Notes: generated from the letters alone by a model not told the origin. A stretch of DNA of 7,984 nucleotides from Anaerolineae bacterium (GCA_026129385.1 JAHCIE010000137.1:1-7984); one strand, 5' to 3'. Counted from the stretch's first letter, positions 1-7,573 are shown. Numbers and translations: made by a program.

Positions 1-344
1 CCATGCTGTGCGGGACGCCCGTCGTCGCCAGCAACTTGCCGGGCGTCCGTCAGCCGGTGCGGATGACGGGTATGGGTGAGGTCACACCCATTGGCGGCAG
101 CGCGGCCCTGGCCGACGCCGTGACGCGCATTCTGACCAACAAGAGCCACTACGTCCGCCCGCGCGACGAGATCGCCCACATCTTCGACCTGAACCGCACG
201 GCGGACATGTACGAGGATTTGTTCGAGGCCGAGGCGGCGCGCCTGGCGAATCGCCTGGTTTTGCCACGCGGGGCAGGGCGGTCGGGGCATGTGGCCGAGG
301 CCGCCTCAGCTGTGGCCATGACGGGAGGATCCGATGGCGAGTGA
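1..344 (+). CDS. Glycosyltransferase family 4 (GT-B), C-terminal part only
   Basis: This is the 3' end of a gene that begins before the window; 113 codons are readable from position 3, and bases 1-2 finish an earlier codon. The visible start, CGTPVVASNLPGVRQPV, is the nucleotide-sugar binding segment of GT4 enzymes, just after the glutamate of the E-x7-E motif, which would lie outside the window. It is followed by TGMGEVTPIG and then ALADAVTRIL, the usual loop and helix that close the GT-B fold. Family members transfer a sugar from a nucleotide donor to a lipid-linked or growing glycan on the cytoplasmic face of the membrane, retaining the anomeric configuration. The last 30 or so residues are Ala/Gly-rich and probably a disordered tail. 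The TGA stop lies inside the start region of the methyltransferase. The ATG at position 3 is internal and should not be taken as the start. The family is well supported; donor and acceptor are unknown. Confidence 0.88.
   Translation, partial: MLCGTPVVASNLPGVRQPVRMTGMGEVTPIGGSAALADAVTRILTNKSHYVRPRDEIAHIFDLNRTADMYEDLFEAEAARLANRLVLPRGAGRSGHVAEAASAVAMTGGSDGE
323..328 (+). promoter_or_regulatory. Ribosome binding site of the methyltransferase gene
   Basis: GGGAGG lies five bases before the ATG at 334, inside the coding sequence of the preceding glycosyltransferase. An in-frame TGA at 319-321 rules out any start further upstream, so this site and the ATG at 334 define the gene start. Confidence 0.75.
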
Positions 345-1164
345 CACGAAGCAGCCCGCGCCAGCGGGCACGGCCGTACCAGGCGAGCGGGACTACTTCA
401 CGCCCCACGTCTATAGCATGGCCCCGCACCGTGCCGTGCTGCGCTCCGTGGAGGCGAAGTTCATGGGGCGGGTGCCCCTGGCCCACCCTGTGCTCGACAT
501 CGGTTGTGGCGACGGCCACTTTGCCTCCATCGCCTATGACGAGCGAATCGACGTGGGCCTAGACCCCCTCTGGAGCGACCTCATCGAGGCGGCGGTGCGC
601 CGCGACGTGTACAAAATGGTGACCCAGGGCGACGCGACTCGCATGCCGTTCCCGGATGGCACATTCAACACAGTCGTCAGTAATTGTGTCATCGAGCATA
701 TCCCCGACAACGAATCTACGTTAAGAGAGATAAGCCGCGTCCTGAGACCAGGCGGCACATTTGCCACGACGTTGCCCAGTGAGCATTACCCGGACTTCCT
801 CCTCGGTAGCACGCTGTTTCGCGAGGCCGGTCTCGCTTCGCTGTCGGAGCGGTACGGCGATTTCTTCAACACCATCTCGCACCATTACCACGTTTATCCG
901 CCCGAAGAGTGGGCACGGCGCTTTGACGCCGTCGGCCTGGACGTGGTGGAGCACTTCTACTACTTTTCGGAATCCGCCCACCACGCCTTCGACATGAGTC
1001 ACTATCTGGGCGTCCCGAATCTCGTGACCCGGGGCCTGTTCCGTAAGTGGGTCATCCACCCGGCCCAGATGGCCCCCTTCGACGTCTGGCTACGCCAGTA
1101 CTATGAAGAGCCGCTCCCCGAGGTCGGCGCATATCAATTCGTGCGCTGTGTGAAGCGCGGCTAG
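334..1164 (+). CDS. Class I SAM-dependent methyltransferase (methyltransferase type 11-like)
   Basis: The protein has 276 residues and no membrane segment or signal peptide, so it should be a soluble cytoplasmic enzyme. Motif I, VLDIGCGDGHF, at residues 53-63 is the glycine-rich SAM-binding loop. The acidic end of strand 2 is in GLDP (75-78), QGDATRMPFPDGTF (98-111) is the typical motif before strand 4, VIEHI (119-123) resembles the usual VLEHV, and LRPGG (137-141) is the standard post-motif. Residues 150-276 form a less conserved part rich in aromatic residues and histidine (HHYHVYPPEEW, FYYFSES) that probably makes the acceptor pocket. The start overlaps the upstream GT gene by 11 bases in another frame, which suggests translational coupling. 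In this setting it most plausibly methylates a sugar of the glycan or of a nucleotide- or lipid-linked precursor, possibly as a chain-length cap. Quinone or other small-molecule methylation cannot be excluded, because the fold does not tell the substrate. Confidence 0.88.
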   Translation: MASDTKQPAPAGTAVPGERDYFTPHVYSMAPHRAVLRSVEAKFMGRVPLAHPVLDIGCGDGHFASIAYDERIDVGLDPLWSDLIEAAVRRDVYKMVTQGDATRMPFPDGTFNTVVSNCVIEHIPDNESTLREISRVLRPGGTFATTLPSEHYPDFLLGSTLFREAGLASLSERYGDFFNTISHHYHVYPPEEWARRFDAVGLDVVEHFYYFSESAHHAFDMSHYLGVPNLVTRGLFRKWVIHPAQMAPFDVWLRQYYEEPLPEVGAYQFVRCVKRG

Positions 1165-1194
1165 CCGCCACCGTCCACCCATTCGACCCCGCAC

Positions 1195-1200
1195 GAGGGA
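1195..1200 (+). promoter_or_regulatory. Ribosome binding site of the GT39-like gene
   Basis: GAGGGA ends three bases before the ATG at 1204; its GAGG core is five bases from the start. The 39-base gap after the methyltransferase stop is in the same frame and holds no other start codon, so this ATG is the only reasonable start. Confidence 0.65.
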
Positions 1201-1203
1201 CAG

Positions 1204-3423
1204 ATGCAGTCCGCAGCCACGAATACCGCCCGCCGCGCCATCGTGACGGCCGCCCTCCTTGTCCTGGCCCTCGGTATCGGCATTTGGGCGCAGCGCTACC
1301 TCACCGATCGCAGTGTCCCCCTGGACGGCATCATCGGCTATATCGTTGCCGCTGCGCTGTTCGTATGGGCGCTGAATCGCAACCCGGCCCAGGTCTTGCG
1401 CGATGGGCCGCGCGCCCTGATCGTGCCACGCATCGCCAGCATCTTGAGCGCGACATGGCGGCAGCGGCTACTCATCGCGTCGGGCGTCCTGTTCGTACTG
1501 GCGTTCCTCTTTTTCGGCCGCGACACGTGCGCCGTGCCGGGCATCGCCCCTGAATCGCCCAACAAATCCTACTGTTTCACCCCTGTCAACACGGCGCTAT
1601 GGCTGGCGGCGCTGGCGGCATTCTACGTAGCGGTCTGGGATTGGGGCGCGACGAACCTGGCCGGGGTCTGGCGGCGCATCCGCGCCTGGCGCGTCCCCTT
1701 TGGCTGGACGGCGGTAGCGCTGCTGGGCATCCTGGCCGTGGCGGCCTTCTTCCGCTTCTACCAGCTCGCCAGCGTGCCCGCCGAGCCGACCTCCGACCAC
1801 GCCGAGAAGCTCTACGACGTTATCGACATCCTGAACGGTACGCGGCCCGTCTTCCTGGCGCGCAACACCGGGCGCGAGTTGTTCCAGTTCTACTGGACGG
1901 CCGGCCTCATCTCCCTGTTCAACCTGCCAACCGACCACCTGGCCCTCAAGCTCGGCACGGCCCTCATCAGCTTCCTCACCATCCCCTTCGTGTTCCTGCT
2001 AGGGCGCGAGGTGGGAGGGCGAAATGTGGGCCTCCTGGCGGCGTTCCTGACGGCCATCTCCAAGTGGCACGTCGAGATCAGCCGCGTGGGGCTGCGCTTC
2101 CCCTTCACGGCGGCCTTCGCCACGCCGACACTATTCTTCCTCCTACGGGGCATGCGCCTCAATCGCCGCAACGACTGGTTGCTAGCCGGACTCTTCCTGG
2201 GCATCGGCCTGCACACCTATACCTCGATGCGCATCGTGCCGGTGCTGGTGGCGGCGCTGGTCGGACTGCGGCTGGTGTGGGACCTGGTCGCCTGGCCCGG
2301 CGGCTTCGCGACGGGGCTGCGCGCCCTGGCCGCCAGTCTCTGGCGCGGCGAGAGCCAGGCGGGGGCCGAGGCGGCCGACGCCGCCGACACACCGCTGCCC
2401 CCCAGCCTGACGCGCCCCTTCTGGACGAATGTAGCCGTCATGGTCGGGACGGTCGCCCTCTTCTTCCTGCCCCTGTTGCGCTTCAGCCTGGAGCGGCCCG
2501 ACCAGTTCTGGTATCGCTCGCTGACGCGCTCGGCGACCACCGAGGCGGGGAACTTCAACCCCATCGGCCGTCTCGTGCAGAACGTAGCGAATGCCGCGCT
2601 CCAGTTCAACTATCGGGGCGACGTAGTGTGGGTCAACAATGTCATGTGGGACTACCATCTGGACCCCATCACGGCGGCCCTGTTCGCCCTGGGATTCATC
2701 TACATCCTGCTGGCAATCTGGGGAACCGTCTCGCTGGGCCGCCTCAACCTGGGCGTGCTGAGGCAGCGCAGCTTCGCCGCCGTGGCCCTGCTGGTCAGCC
2801 TGATCCTGCTGCTGCTGCCGTCCATCCTGGCGCTCGCCTTCCCCATCGAGAATCCGAGCGTCGTGCGTGGCGGCGGCGCGCCGCCCATCGCCATGATCAT
2901 CGCGGCGCTGCCCATCGTCCTCATCGCCCGCAACCTGCGCAGCGCGCTGGGCGCGTGGGGCAAGGCCCTCTCGGCGATTCTCGTGGCCGCACTGCTACTA
3001 AGCGCGACGGTCCTGAACTTCCGCCAGTATTTCCAGGTCTACGACTTCCAGGAACGGAGCATGGTCTGGAATGCATCGGAGATGGCGACGGTTCTGAAGG
3101 GGTTCACGGAGAGCGTCGGCGACGTGAACCATACCTTCATCGTAGCCTGGCCCAACTGGGTCGATACACGCAACGTGTATCTCGCCATGGGGGCCGGCAC
3201 TCGCAACAACTACATCCTCAGCGAGAATCTCCCGCAGGCGGTAGGGAGCCAGATTGACGACCCGGCCGCCAAGATATTCCTCGTCAACCCGTCGGACCAG
3301 GGCGGCCTGCGCACCTTGCAAGCCACCTTCCCCACGGGCCAACTCTCGACCTACCAGTCTCGCACGCCGGGCCGTGACTTCCTCGTGTACTTCGTTCCGG
3401 CCAGGGGAGAGACGCCACGATAG
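1204..3423 (+). CDS. GT39-like membrane glycosyltransferase (PMT_2/ArnT-type, GT-C fold)
   Basis: This 739-residue integral membrane protein has about 14-16 predicted spans. Four come first (about 12-30, 42-58, 88-104, 129-145) and precede the part that matches the family core, which starts near residue 168. The first core loop holds the acidic catalytic motif PTSDHAEK (195-202; D198 and E201), followed by the RNTGRELFQFYW block (220-231). Next come the second loop motif WHVEISRVGLR (288-298) and GLHTYTSMRIVP (335-346). A cytoplasmic insert near 365-405 is Ala-, Arg- and acid-rich. FPIENPSVVRGGGAP (546-560) lies before the last spans, and a soluble domain of about 135 residues (604-739) ends the protein without a closing span. 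GT-C enzymes of this type use polyprenyl-phosphate sugars and act on the outer face of the membrane. Charge distribution (WRQR, WRRIRAWR inside) puts the catalytic loop outside. The only two cysteines, C109 and C124, share one predicted external loop. Fold and family are solid; donor and acceptor are unknown. Confidence 0.85.
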   Translation: MQSAATNTARRAIVTAALLVLALGIGIWAQRYLTDRSVPLDGIIGYIVAAALFVWALNRNPAQVLRDGPRALIVPRIASILSATWRQRLLIASGVLFVLAFLFFGRDTCAVPGIAPESPNKSYCFTPVNTALWLAALAAFYVAVWDWGATNLAGVWRRIRAWRVPFGWTAVALLGILAVAAFFRFYQLASVPAEPTSDHAEKLYDVIDILNGTRPVFLARNTGRELFQFYWTAGLISLFNLPTDHLALKLGTALISFLTIPFVFLLGREVGGRNVGLLAAFLTAISKWHVEISRVGLRFPFTAAFATPTLFFLLRGMRLNRRNDWLLAGLFLGIGLHTYTSMRIVPVLVAALVGLRLVWDLVAWPGGFATGLRALAASLWRGESQAGAEAADAADTPLPPSLTRPFWTNVAVMVGTVALFFLPLLRFSLERPDQFWYRSLTRSATTEAGNFNPIGRLVQNVANAALQFNYRGDVVWVNNVMWDYHLDPITAALFALGFIYILLAIWGTVSLGRLNLGVLRQRSFAAVALLVSLILLLLPSILALAFPIENPSVVRGGGAPPIAMIIAALPIVLIARNLRSALGAWGKALSAILVAALLLSATVLNFRQYFQVYDFQERSMVWNASEMATVLKGFTESVGDVNHTFIVAWPNWVDTRNVYLAMGAGTRNNYILSENLPQAVGSQIDDPAAKIFLVNPSDQGGLRTLQATFPTGQLSTYQSRTPGRDFLVYFVPARGETPR

Positions 3424-3458
3424 CCGAATCCAGAGCACGCCGAGGTGGCTGTCGAGCT

Positions 3459-3465
3459 AAAAGGA
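3459..3465 (+). promoter_or_regulatory. Ribosome binding site of the first YfhO-like gene
   Basis: AAAAGGA lies seven bases before the ATG at 3473. An in-frame TAA at 3458-3460 directly upstream makes this ATG the first possible start. Confidence 0.7.
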
Positions 3466-3472
3466 CGCCGCG

Positions 3473-5497
3473 ATGAACACGGCTGAGATCAGCGCCTCTG
3501 CAAGGACGGGAGCCAGCCCCACCCGGCTAGGCTTGAAAAGGTTGTCAGGCGATCACGTCCTCACCCTCCTCGAAATCCTGACGGTCTGCCTGTGGGCCTG
3601 GATCTCCACGCAGGCCTGGCGCGACATGGACCCGCTCCGCGTACCAGCCGGGCGGGAGGTGTTGGGGGCAATCCAGATTAACACGCTCTGGGGACTCGTG
3701 ACACAGTGCGGCGCGTGCGCCTTCTGGTTTGGTGGTGTCATGGGAGGCTTCCCCGCCTTTGCCGAGCCAACCGGCAGTCAGCTCCATCCCATCGTGGCTG
3801 TCGCCACATTGATCTGGGGTCCTCTCAACGGGGCTAAGGTGGCGCTGAGCGCGGCGATTGTCATCGCCGGACTGGCTCAATGGTGGCTGGGGTGGGTATT
3901 GCGGTTGGGCCGAGTGGCGCGGGTGTGGGCAGCGCTGATTGCCGTGTCCGGGGCGCACATCGTCGGGCGCATGGAACTGGGCAACTTCTCGCTAGTCATG
4001 TCCACGGCTACCTGCGCCCTCCTATTCGCCCCACTTATTGCGGTCAGTCAATCGCCCAAGCGTATCTGGGTCGTTATTCTGGGCATGGTGGGCGGCCTGA
4101 GCCTGCTGAGCGGCCATCTGTATATTCAGATTGCCCTGATGTTCGCCCTACCGGCGGTTGTGTTCCTGCTGCCCTGGGACCGCCAGGCCATCGGGCCTGT
4201 TCTCGCCCGCTACGTCGTGGCCGCCGTCATTGCCTTCTTGCTGGCAGCGCCGTTCCTGGTTCCCTTCGCCCACTTCATGCCCCAGCTTGCCAAGGATGCC
4301 GACGTGAAGTTCGACGCGGCTCAGCCCTTCGCCTACATCCCGCTGAACCTCGTGATTGACGACCTGAAGTTCTACCAGTCCGAAGCGCTCGGAAAGAAAC
4401 CCTTCCCCGCCCATTATATGAATTTCATCGGCTGGATTCCGGTCCTACTGGCTCTGTGGGGGCTGAGTGGTCTCCGCGACAGGTCGACGCGCCGCGTGAC
4501 AGCCTTCCTCGCGGCGTTTGCCCTGCTCGTCCTATGGGCAGCCAGCGCCGGGCCCCAGACCTTGATTACGGAGCGGCTGCCTGGCTCGCCACTGGCCAGC
4601 CTGCTGGCGGGCGCGCGGTACACGGCATTCATGCAGGGGATTGCCGTGCCCGCCATTTTGGGGCTGGCCGGCATCGGGCTGCATCGCATTCTCCTGCTCG
4701 ATTGGCCGCGCCTCAACCTGTCGGCCGGCATGACGAATCGGGACACATCGACCGGGAAGTCGCTGGCGGTGGACTTGCGCTGGCTGATGGTTGTGCCATT
4801 GGTAGTCGCCATCGCCCAGGCGCGCACCTTTAGCCAGACCTGGATTGGGATTCAACCCATGCTGACGGAGATCGGGCCGGTCCTTGCTGCTCTCAAGACC
4901 CCCGATGCCCAGTGGGTCAACACACCCTATGGCGAGCAAGCCTGGACGTTACCCGCCCTGGAGAGCGGCCTGAAGCTCGGCCGGAGCGCGTACTGGACCT
5001 GGCACTGGCGCGACCGCAAGGATCCGGAGCCGGTGCGAGAGGCCACGCGGCAAGACCCACCACCCGGCATGCAACTGACGTCCGTTGTTTCCGGCATCAA
5101 AATTAGCGCGGCCCCCAATCGTGAATACGCCACGGTGGTCGACAAGGGCGGCGCGCGAAGCGTTTGTACGGCGCATGCTGTGGGTGGCGACATCGACGTG
5201 CAGTGCGATACGCCCAATGGTGGCGTGCTGACGACCAAGGAGTACAACTGGACCGGCTGGCGCGGCGAGGTCAATGGGCAGCCCGCGCCGCTGGCGTCGG
5301 GTCAATGGCTGGCGATCGAGGTTCCGCCCGGCGCGTCGAGTATCTCTTTCCGCTATCGTCCATGGGACGTGCCGCTGGGCCTGGCGCTGGCCGGCCTGGG
5401 GCTTGTCTTCATCGGCCTGATCGTATGGCGCGACCAGGCCCAACGGAAGGCCCTGATCGAGAGCCCGGCAGCGCCCGCCGCCCCGAGCGCTGGTTAA
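3473..5497 (+). CDS. YfhO-like multi-spanning membrane protein, first paralogue (putative GT-C glycosyltransferase)
   Basis: The 674-residue product has a short hydrophilic N-terminus, a first span at about 30-47, and about ten more spans to residue 450. A soluble domain (about 455-630) and one closing span (632-651) follow. The first external loop carries DMDP (51-54), GRE (60-62), CGAC (79-82), GGFPAFAE (91-98) and LHP (104-106). Further blocks are GLAQWWL (133-139), RMELGNF (166-172), GHLYIQ (214-219), PLNLV (290-294) and GWIPVLLA (320-327). The C-terminal domain ends with GWRGEVNGQPAPL, then a Gly-containing turn and FRYRPWDVPLG. This resembles the 'GW-x-DG-x-P ... RYRP' C-terminus of the bacterial YfhO family, and the N-terminal loop recalls the PTPS-related membrane domain family. 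YfhO proteins are implicated in glycosylating surface polymers such as lipoteichoic acid, so an external sugar transferase role fits the locus. The gene is paralogous to the next one. Architecture is well supported; enzymatic activity is inferred. Confidence 0.75.
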   Translation: MNTAEISASARTGASPTRLGLKRLSGDHVLTLLEILTVCLWAWISTQAWRDMDPLRVPAGREVLGAIQINTLWGLVTQCGACAFWFGGVMGGFPAFAEPTGSQLHPIVAVATLIWGPLNGAKVALSAAIVIAGLAQWWLGWVLRLGRVARVWAALIAVSGAHIVGRMELGNFSLVMSTATCALLFAPLIAVSQSPKRIWVVILGMVGGLSLLSGHLYIQIALMFALPAVVFLLPWDRQAIGPVLARYVVAAVIAFLLAAPFLVPFAHFMPQLAKDADVKFDAAQPFAYIPLNLVIDDLKFYQSEALGKKPFPAHYMNFIGWIPVLLALWGLSGLRDRSTRRVTAFLAAFALLVLWAASAGPQTLITERLPGSPLASLLAGARYTAFMQGIAVPAILGLAGIGLHRILLLDWPRLNLSAGMTNRDTSTGKSLAVDLRWLMVVPLVVAIAQARTFSQTWIGIQPMLTEIGPVLAALKTPDAQWVNTPYGEQAWTLPALESGLKLGRSAYWTWHWRDRKDPEPVREATRQDPPPGMQLTSVVSGIKISAAPNREYATVVDKGGARSVCTAHAVGGDIDVQCDTPNGGVLTTKEYNWTGWRGEVNGQPAPLASGQWLAIEVPPGASSISFRYRPWDVPLGLALAGLGLVFIGLIVWRDQAQRKALIESPAAPAAPSAG

Positions 5498-5499
5498 GA

Positions 5500-5506
5500 G
5501 GGGGAG
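5500..5506 (+). promoter_or_regulatory. Ribosome binding site that fixes the start of the second paralogue
   Basis: GGGGGAG lies five bases before the ATG at 5512, in the 14-base gap after the first paralogue. The reading frame is open for about 350 bases upstream of this ATG, inside the preceding gene, so length alone would give a start that is far too early. This site and the alignment with the first paralogue both support 5512. Confidence 0.7.
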
Positions 5507-5511
5507 AGACC

Positions 5512-7515
5512 ATGCAAGCCGCCGGCGACCTCACCCTGGATGCGCGAGGTAGCCTCAGCCCGGAGCAGCCGATGGTCGGCGCGAACGCGAGGGCGCGCGT
5601 CTACCTGGGATACGCGCTTGAGCTGCTGGTGATTCTGGCGTGGACGCTCGTCGTGGCGCGCCCGCTGCTGAACATGGACCCAACCATGATGGTTGGCGGG
5701 CGCGAGGCTGCGCCTTCAGTGCAGTCACACCATCTATGGACGTGGGTGGCTGAGTGCGGTTGGTGTGCGACGTGGAACGGGAGCGCTCAGGGCGGCTATC
5801 CCGCCTTTTCCGAAGTGTATGGGAGCATGCTGCATCCCGTTGTTGCCATAACGACTCTCGTCTGGGGTGTCATCAACGGTGAGAAGGTTGCTCTGGTGAT
5901 AGCCTTCTTCGTGGCCGGTCTGGCGCAATGGTGGCTCGCCTATCTCCTGCGGCTGGGATGGCTGGCGCGGGTTTGGAGCGCCTGTATGGTCGTCACGGCG
6001 GGTCATCTAGCTTCACGCCTGGACATGGGCAATTTCGGCCTTGTCCTATCGATGGCGTTCACCTCCTTGGTGATTCCTGGTGTCGTGTTGTTCTTCCAGT
6101 CAGGGACGCGGCGTTCGGCCGTCTTCCTGGCCGTGTTGCTCGCCCTGGCGGCCCTCGCCGGCCAGGGCTATCTCCAGTTTGCGTTGCTTGTCACGCTGCC
6201 GACGGCGCTGTTCATGTGGCCGCTGAGCGGCCTGAGCGTGTCGGCCCTGGCGCAACGGCTAGTCGTTGTCGTAGGTCTCACACTTCTGCTGACCGCGCCG
6301 TTCCTGCTACCTGCGCTGCTGTTTACCCCCAACGTCGCCAAGGAGCAGGCGCTATCTACTCAGGTGGGGCAGTCACTGCGTTACGTGCCCCTCAATCTCG
6401 TGCTCGGTGATCCCAAGTACCTGGAAAGCGATACCCTGGACAAACTCCCCGGCGCCTGGATTCACGCCATTTATATAGGGTGGATTCCCGTCCTGTTGGC
6501 GATTATCGGTGTCGTCACTGAGCGAGACGCACGGCGACAGCGGATTATGTGGTACCTGCTCGCCACCGCCTTCGGCGCTATGTGGTTGGCAAGTGGTGGT
6601 CTCCTAGAGTTCCTGGCGCGTCTCAGCCCATTCCAGGCGGTCGATGAGTTCCTGGGCGGCTTTCGATTCTATCCACTCATGGGCGGACTGGCGGTGCCGG
6701 CTATCCTCGGCCTGTCGGCGATCGGGATAGATAACCTTGTGCGTTGGTCGTGGCCGCAGCTTATCCTGAGGATGCCGCCGCCAGAGAGAACAACGCTTGG
6801 AACGGCTAGTCTGGCCTGGCTTCTGGTCGTGCCATTGCTGCTCGCTTTGCTGAGCGCGCGGAGTCTTACCGAGAATTGGATGAGGCTGGACCCCATCAAC
6901 CCGGACATTCAGCAGATGGTGCAGGCGCTGCGTACACCCGACCTACAGTGGGTCTCTCCTCCCTTTGGCGAGCTGTTCTGGCGCGAGACCCTGGTGAGGG
7001 CGGGGTTGAAGCTGAATAATGCGACCATGGGCTGGGGCCTGCGCGACCGGCCGCCGCCAGAGCCGCAGATCATGGGGGTGCGCGGCACGCCGCCGCCCGA
7101 CTACCGCCAGGTCACCATTGCAAACGGCGCCGCCGTCGCCATCTCCGGGCCGGGCCGCGAATATGCCGCTGTAACCCACCCCGACCAGAGCCGCACTGTA
7201 TGCACGGCGCGGGGACGAGCCGGCAACGTGGATGTGACGTGCAATCTAGACCAGCCGGGTATACTTACGGTAGAGGAGAACGCTTTCTCTGGCTGGCGAG
7301 CTATCTTGAATGGTCAACCAGTCTCACTTCGGGAGGCGCGTTGGCTCAGCCTTGAACTCTCTAGCGGCGCTCAGACCATCGAGTTTCGTTACCGGCCGTG
7401 GGACGTGTCGTTAGGGTTGGGCCTGATGGTAGTGGGGTTAGCTCTGGCCGCCTATCTCTTGTGGCGGGGGGACCCCACACCGAGGGTGGCGGTGAACGAA
7501 GCCGCTCCATCTTAG
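5512..7515 (+). CDS. YfhO-like multi-spanning membrane protein, second paralogue (putative GT-C glycosyltransferase)
   Basis: The 667-residue product has the same layout as its upstream neighbour: a hydrophilic N-terminus, a first span near 33-50, about ten further spans to residue 449, a soluble domain (about 452-630) and a closing span (632-650). Shared motifs are NMDP (54-57), GGRE (62-65), CGWC (82-85), GGYPAFSE (94-101), LHP (107-109), GLAQWWL (136-142), RLDMGNF (169-175), GYLQ (219-222), PLNLV (293-297), GWIPVLLA (323-330), AVPAILGL (394-401), TPDLQWV (475-481), GREY (548-551) and RYRPWDVSLG (626-635). The C-terminal GW..ILNGQPVSL followed by RYRP resembles the YfhO family ending. It is probably an outer-face sugar transferase using a polyprenyl-linked donor, as inferred for the first copy. 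Fourteen bases separate the two genes, so they are almost certainly co-transcribed. The ATG at 5512 is preferred over the open upstream frame because of its Shine-Dalgarno sequence and because the protein then aligns end to end with its paralogue. Confidence 0.75.
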   Translation: MQAAGDLTLDARGSLSPEQPMVGANARARVYLGYALELLVILAWTLVVARPLLNMDPTMMVGGREAAPSVQSHHLWTWVAECGWCATWNGSAQGGYPAFSEVYGSMLHPVVAITTLVWGVINGEKVALVIAFFVAGLAQWWLAYLLRLGWLARVWSACMVVTAGHLASRLDMGNFGLVLSMAFTSLVIPGVVLFFQSGTRRSAVFLAVLLALAALAGQGYLQFALLVTLPTALFMWPLSGLSVSALAQRLVVVVGLTLLLTAPFLLPALLFTPNVAKEQALSTQVGQSLRYVPLNLVLGDPKYLESDTLDKLPGAWIHAIYIGWIPVLLAIIGVVTERDARRQRIMWYLLATAFGAMWLASGGLLEFLARLSPFQAVDEFLGGFRFYPLMGGLAVPAILGLSAIGIDNLVRWSWPQLILRMPPPERTTLGTASLAWLLVVPLLLALLSARSLTENWMRLDPINPDIQQMVQALRTPDLQWVSPPFGELFWRETLVRAGLKLNNATMGWGLRDRPPPEPQIMGVRGTPPPDYRQVTIANGAAVAISGPGREYAAVTHPDQSRTVCTARGRAGNVDVTCNLDQPGILTVEENAFSGWRAILNGQPVSLREARWLSLELSSGAQTIEFRYRPWDVSLGLGLMVVGLALAAYLLWRGDPTPRVAVNEAAPS

Positions 7516-7562
7516 CGGGGAAGGAGTGGCGTAGCACGCGGATCTGTTCATAGCCAGGTCGT

Positions 7563-7570
7563 AAGGGGGA
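7563..7570 (+). promoter_or_regulatory. Ribosome binding site of the oxidoreductase gene
   Basis: AAGGGGGA ends three bases before the ATG at 7574. An in-frame TAA at 7562-7564, overlapping the site, rules out any earlier start. Confidence 0.65.
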
Positions 7571-7573
7571 CAC

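Noticed and set aside
1165..1203. Possible promoter or terminator between the methyltransferase and the GT39-like gene
   Set aside because: The gap has 39 bases, is C-rich, and shows no -10/-35 pair and no stable hairpin with a T-run; only the ribosome binding site is recognisable.
2182..2658. Long open frames on the minus strand, here and elsewhere under the plus-strand genes
   Set aside because: They mirror GC-rich codons of the coding strand, show no family motifs, and lie wholly within well-supported genes.
1599..3257. A 552-codon open frame overlapping the GT39-like gene in another frame on the same strand
   Set aside because: Its translation is Arg-, Pro-, Ala- and Gly-rich with no membrane pattern or family motifs, as expected from a shifted reading of a GC-rich gene. 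The other frame has clear GT39 motifs and a Shine-Dalgarno sequence.
5164..5511. Upstream in-frame extension of the second YfhO-like gene
   Set aside because: The frame is open by chance inside the end of the first paralogue. The added residues are low-complexity, and the first paralogue has no matching extension. A good ribosome binding site precedes the ATG at 5512.
7521..7526. AAGGAG, a strong Shine-Dalgarno-like sequence just after the second paralogue
   Set aside because: The only nearby start (GTG at 7526) meets a TAG two codons later. The oxidoreductase start is about 48 bases away and has its own site, so this looks like chance.
7529..7539. Small inverted repeat GCGT-AGC-ACGC in the gap before the oxidoreductase
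   Set aside because: The stem has only four pairs, the flanks do not extend it, and no T-run follows, so it is not a credible terminator.
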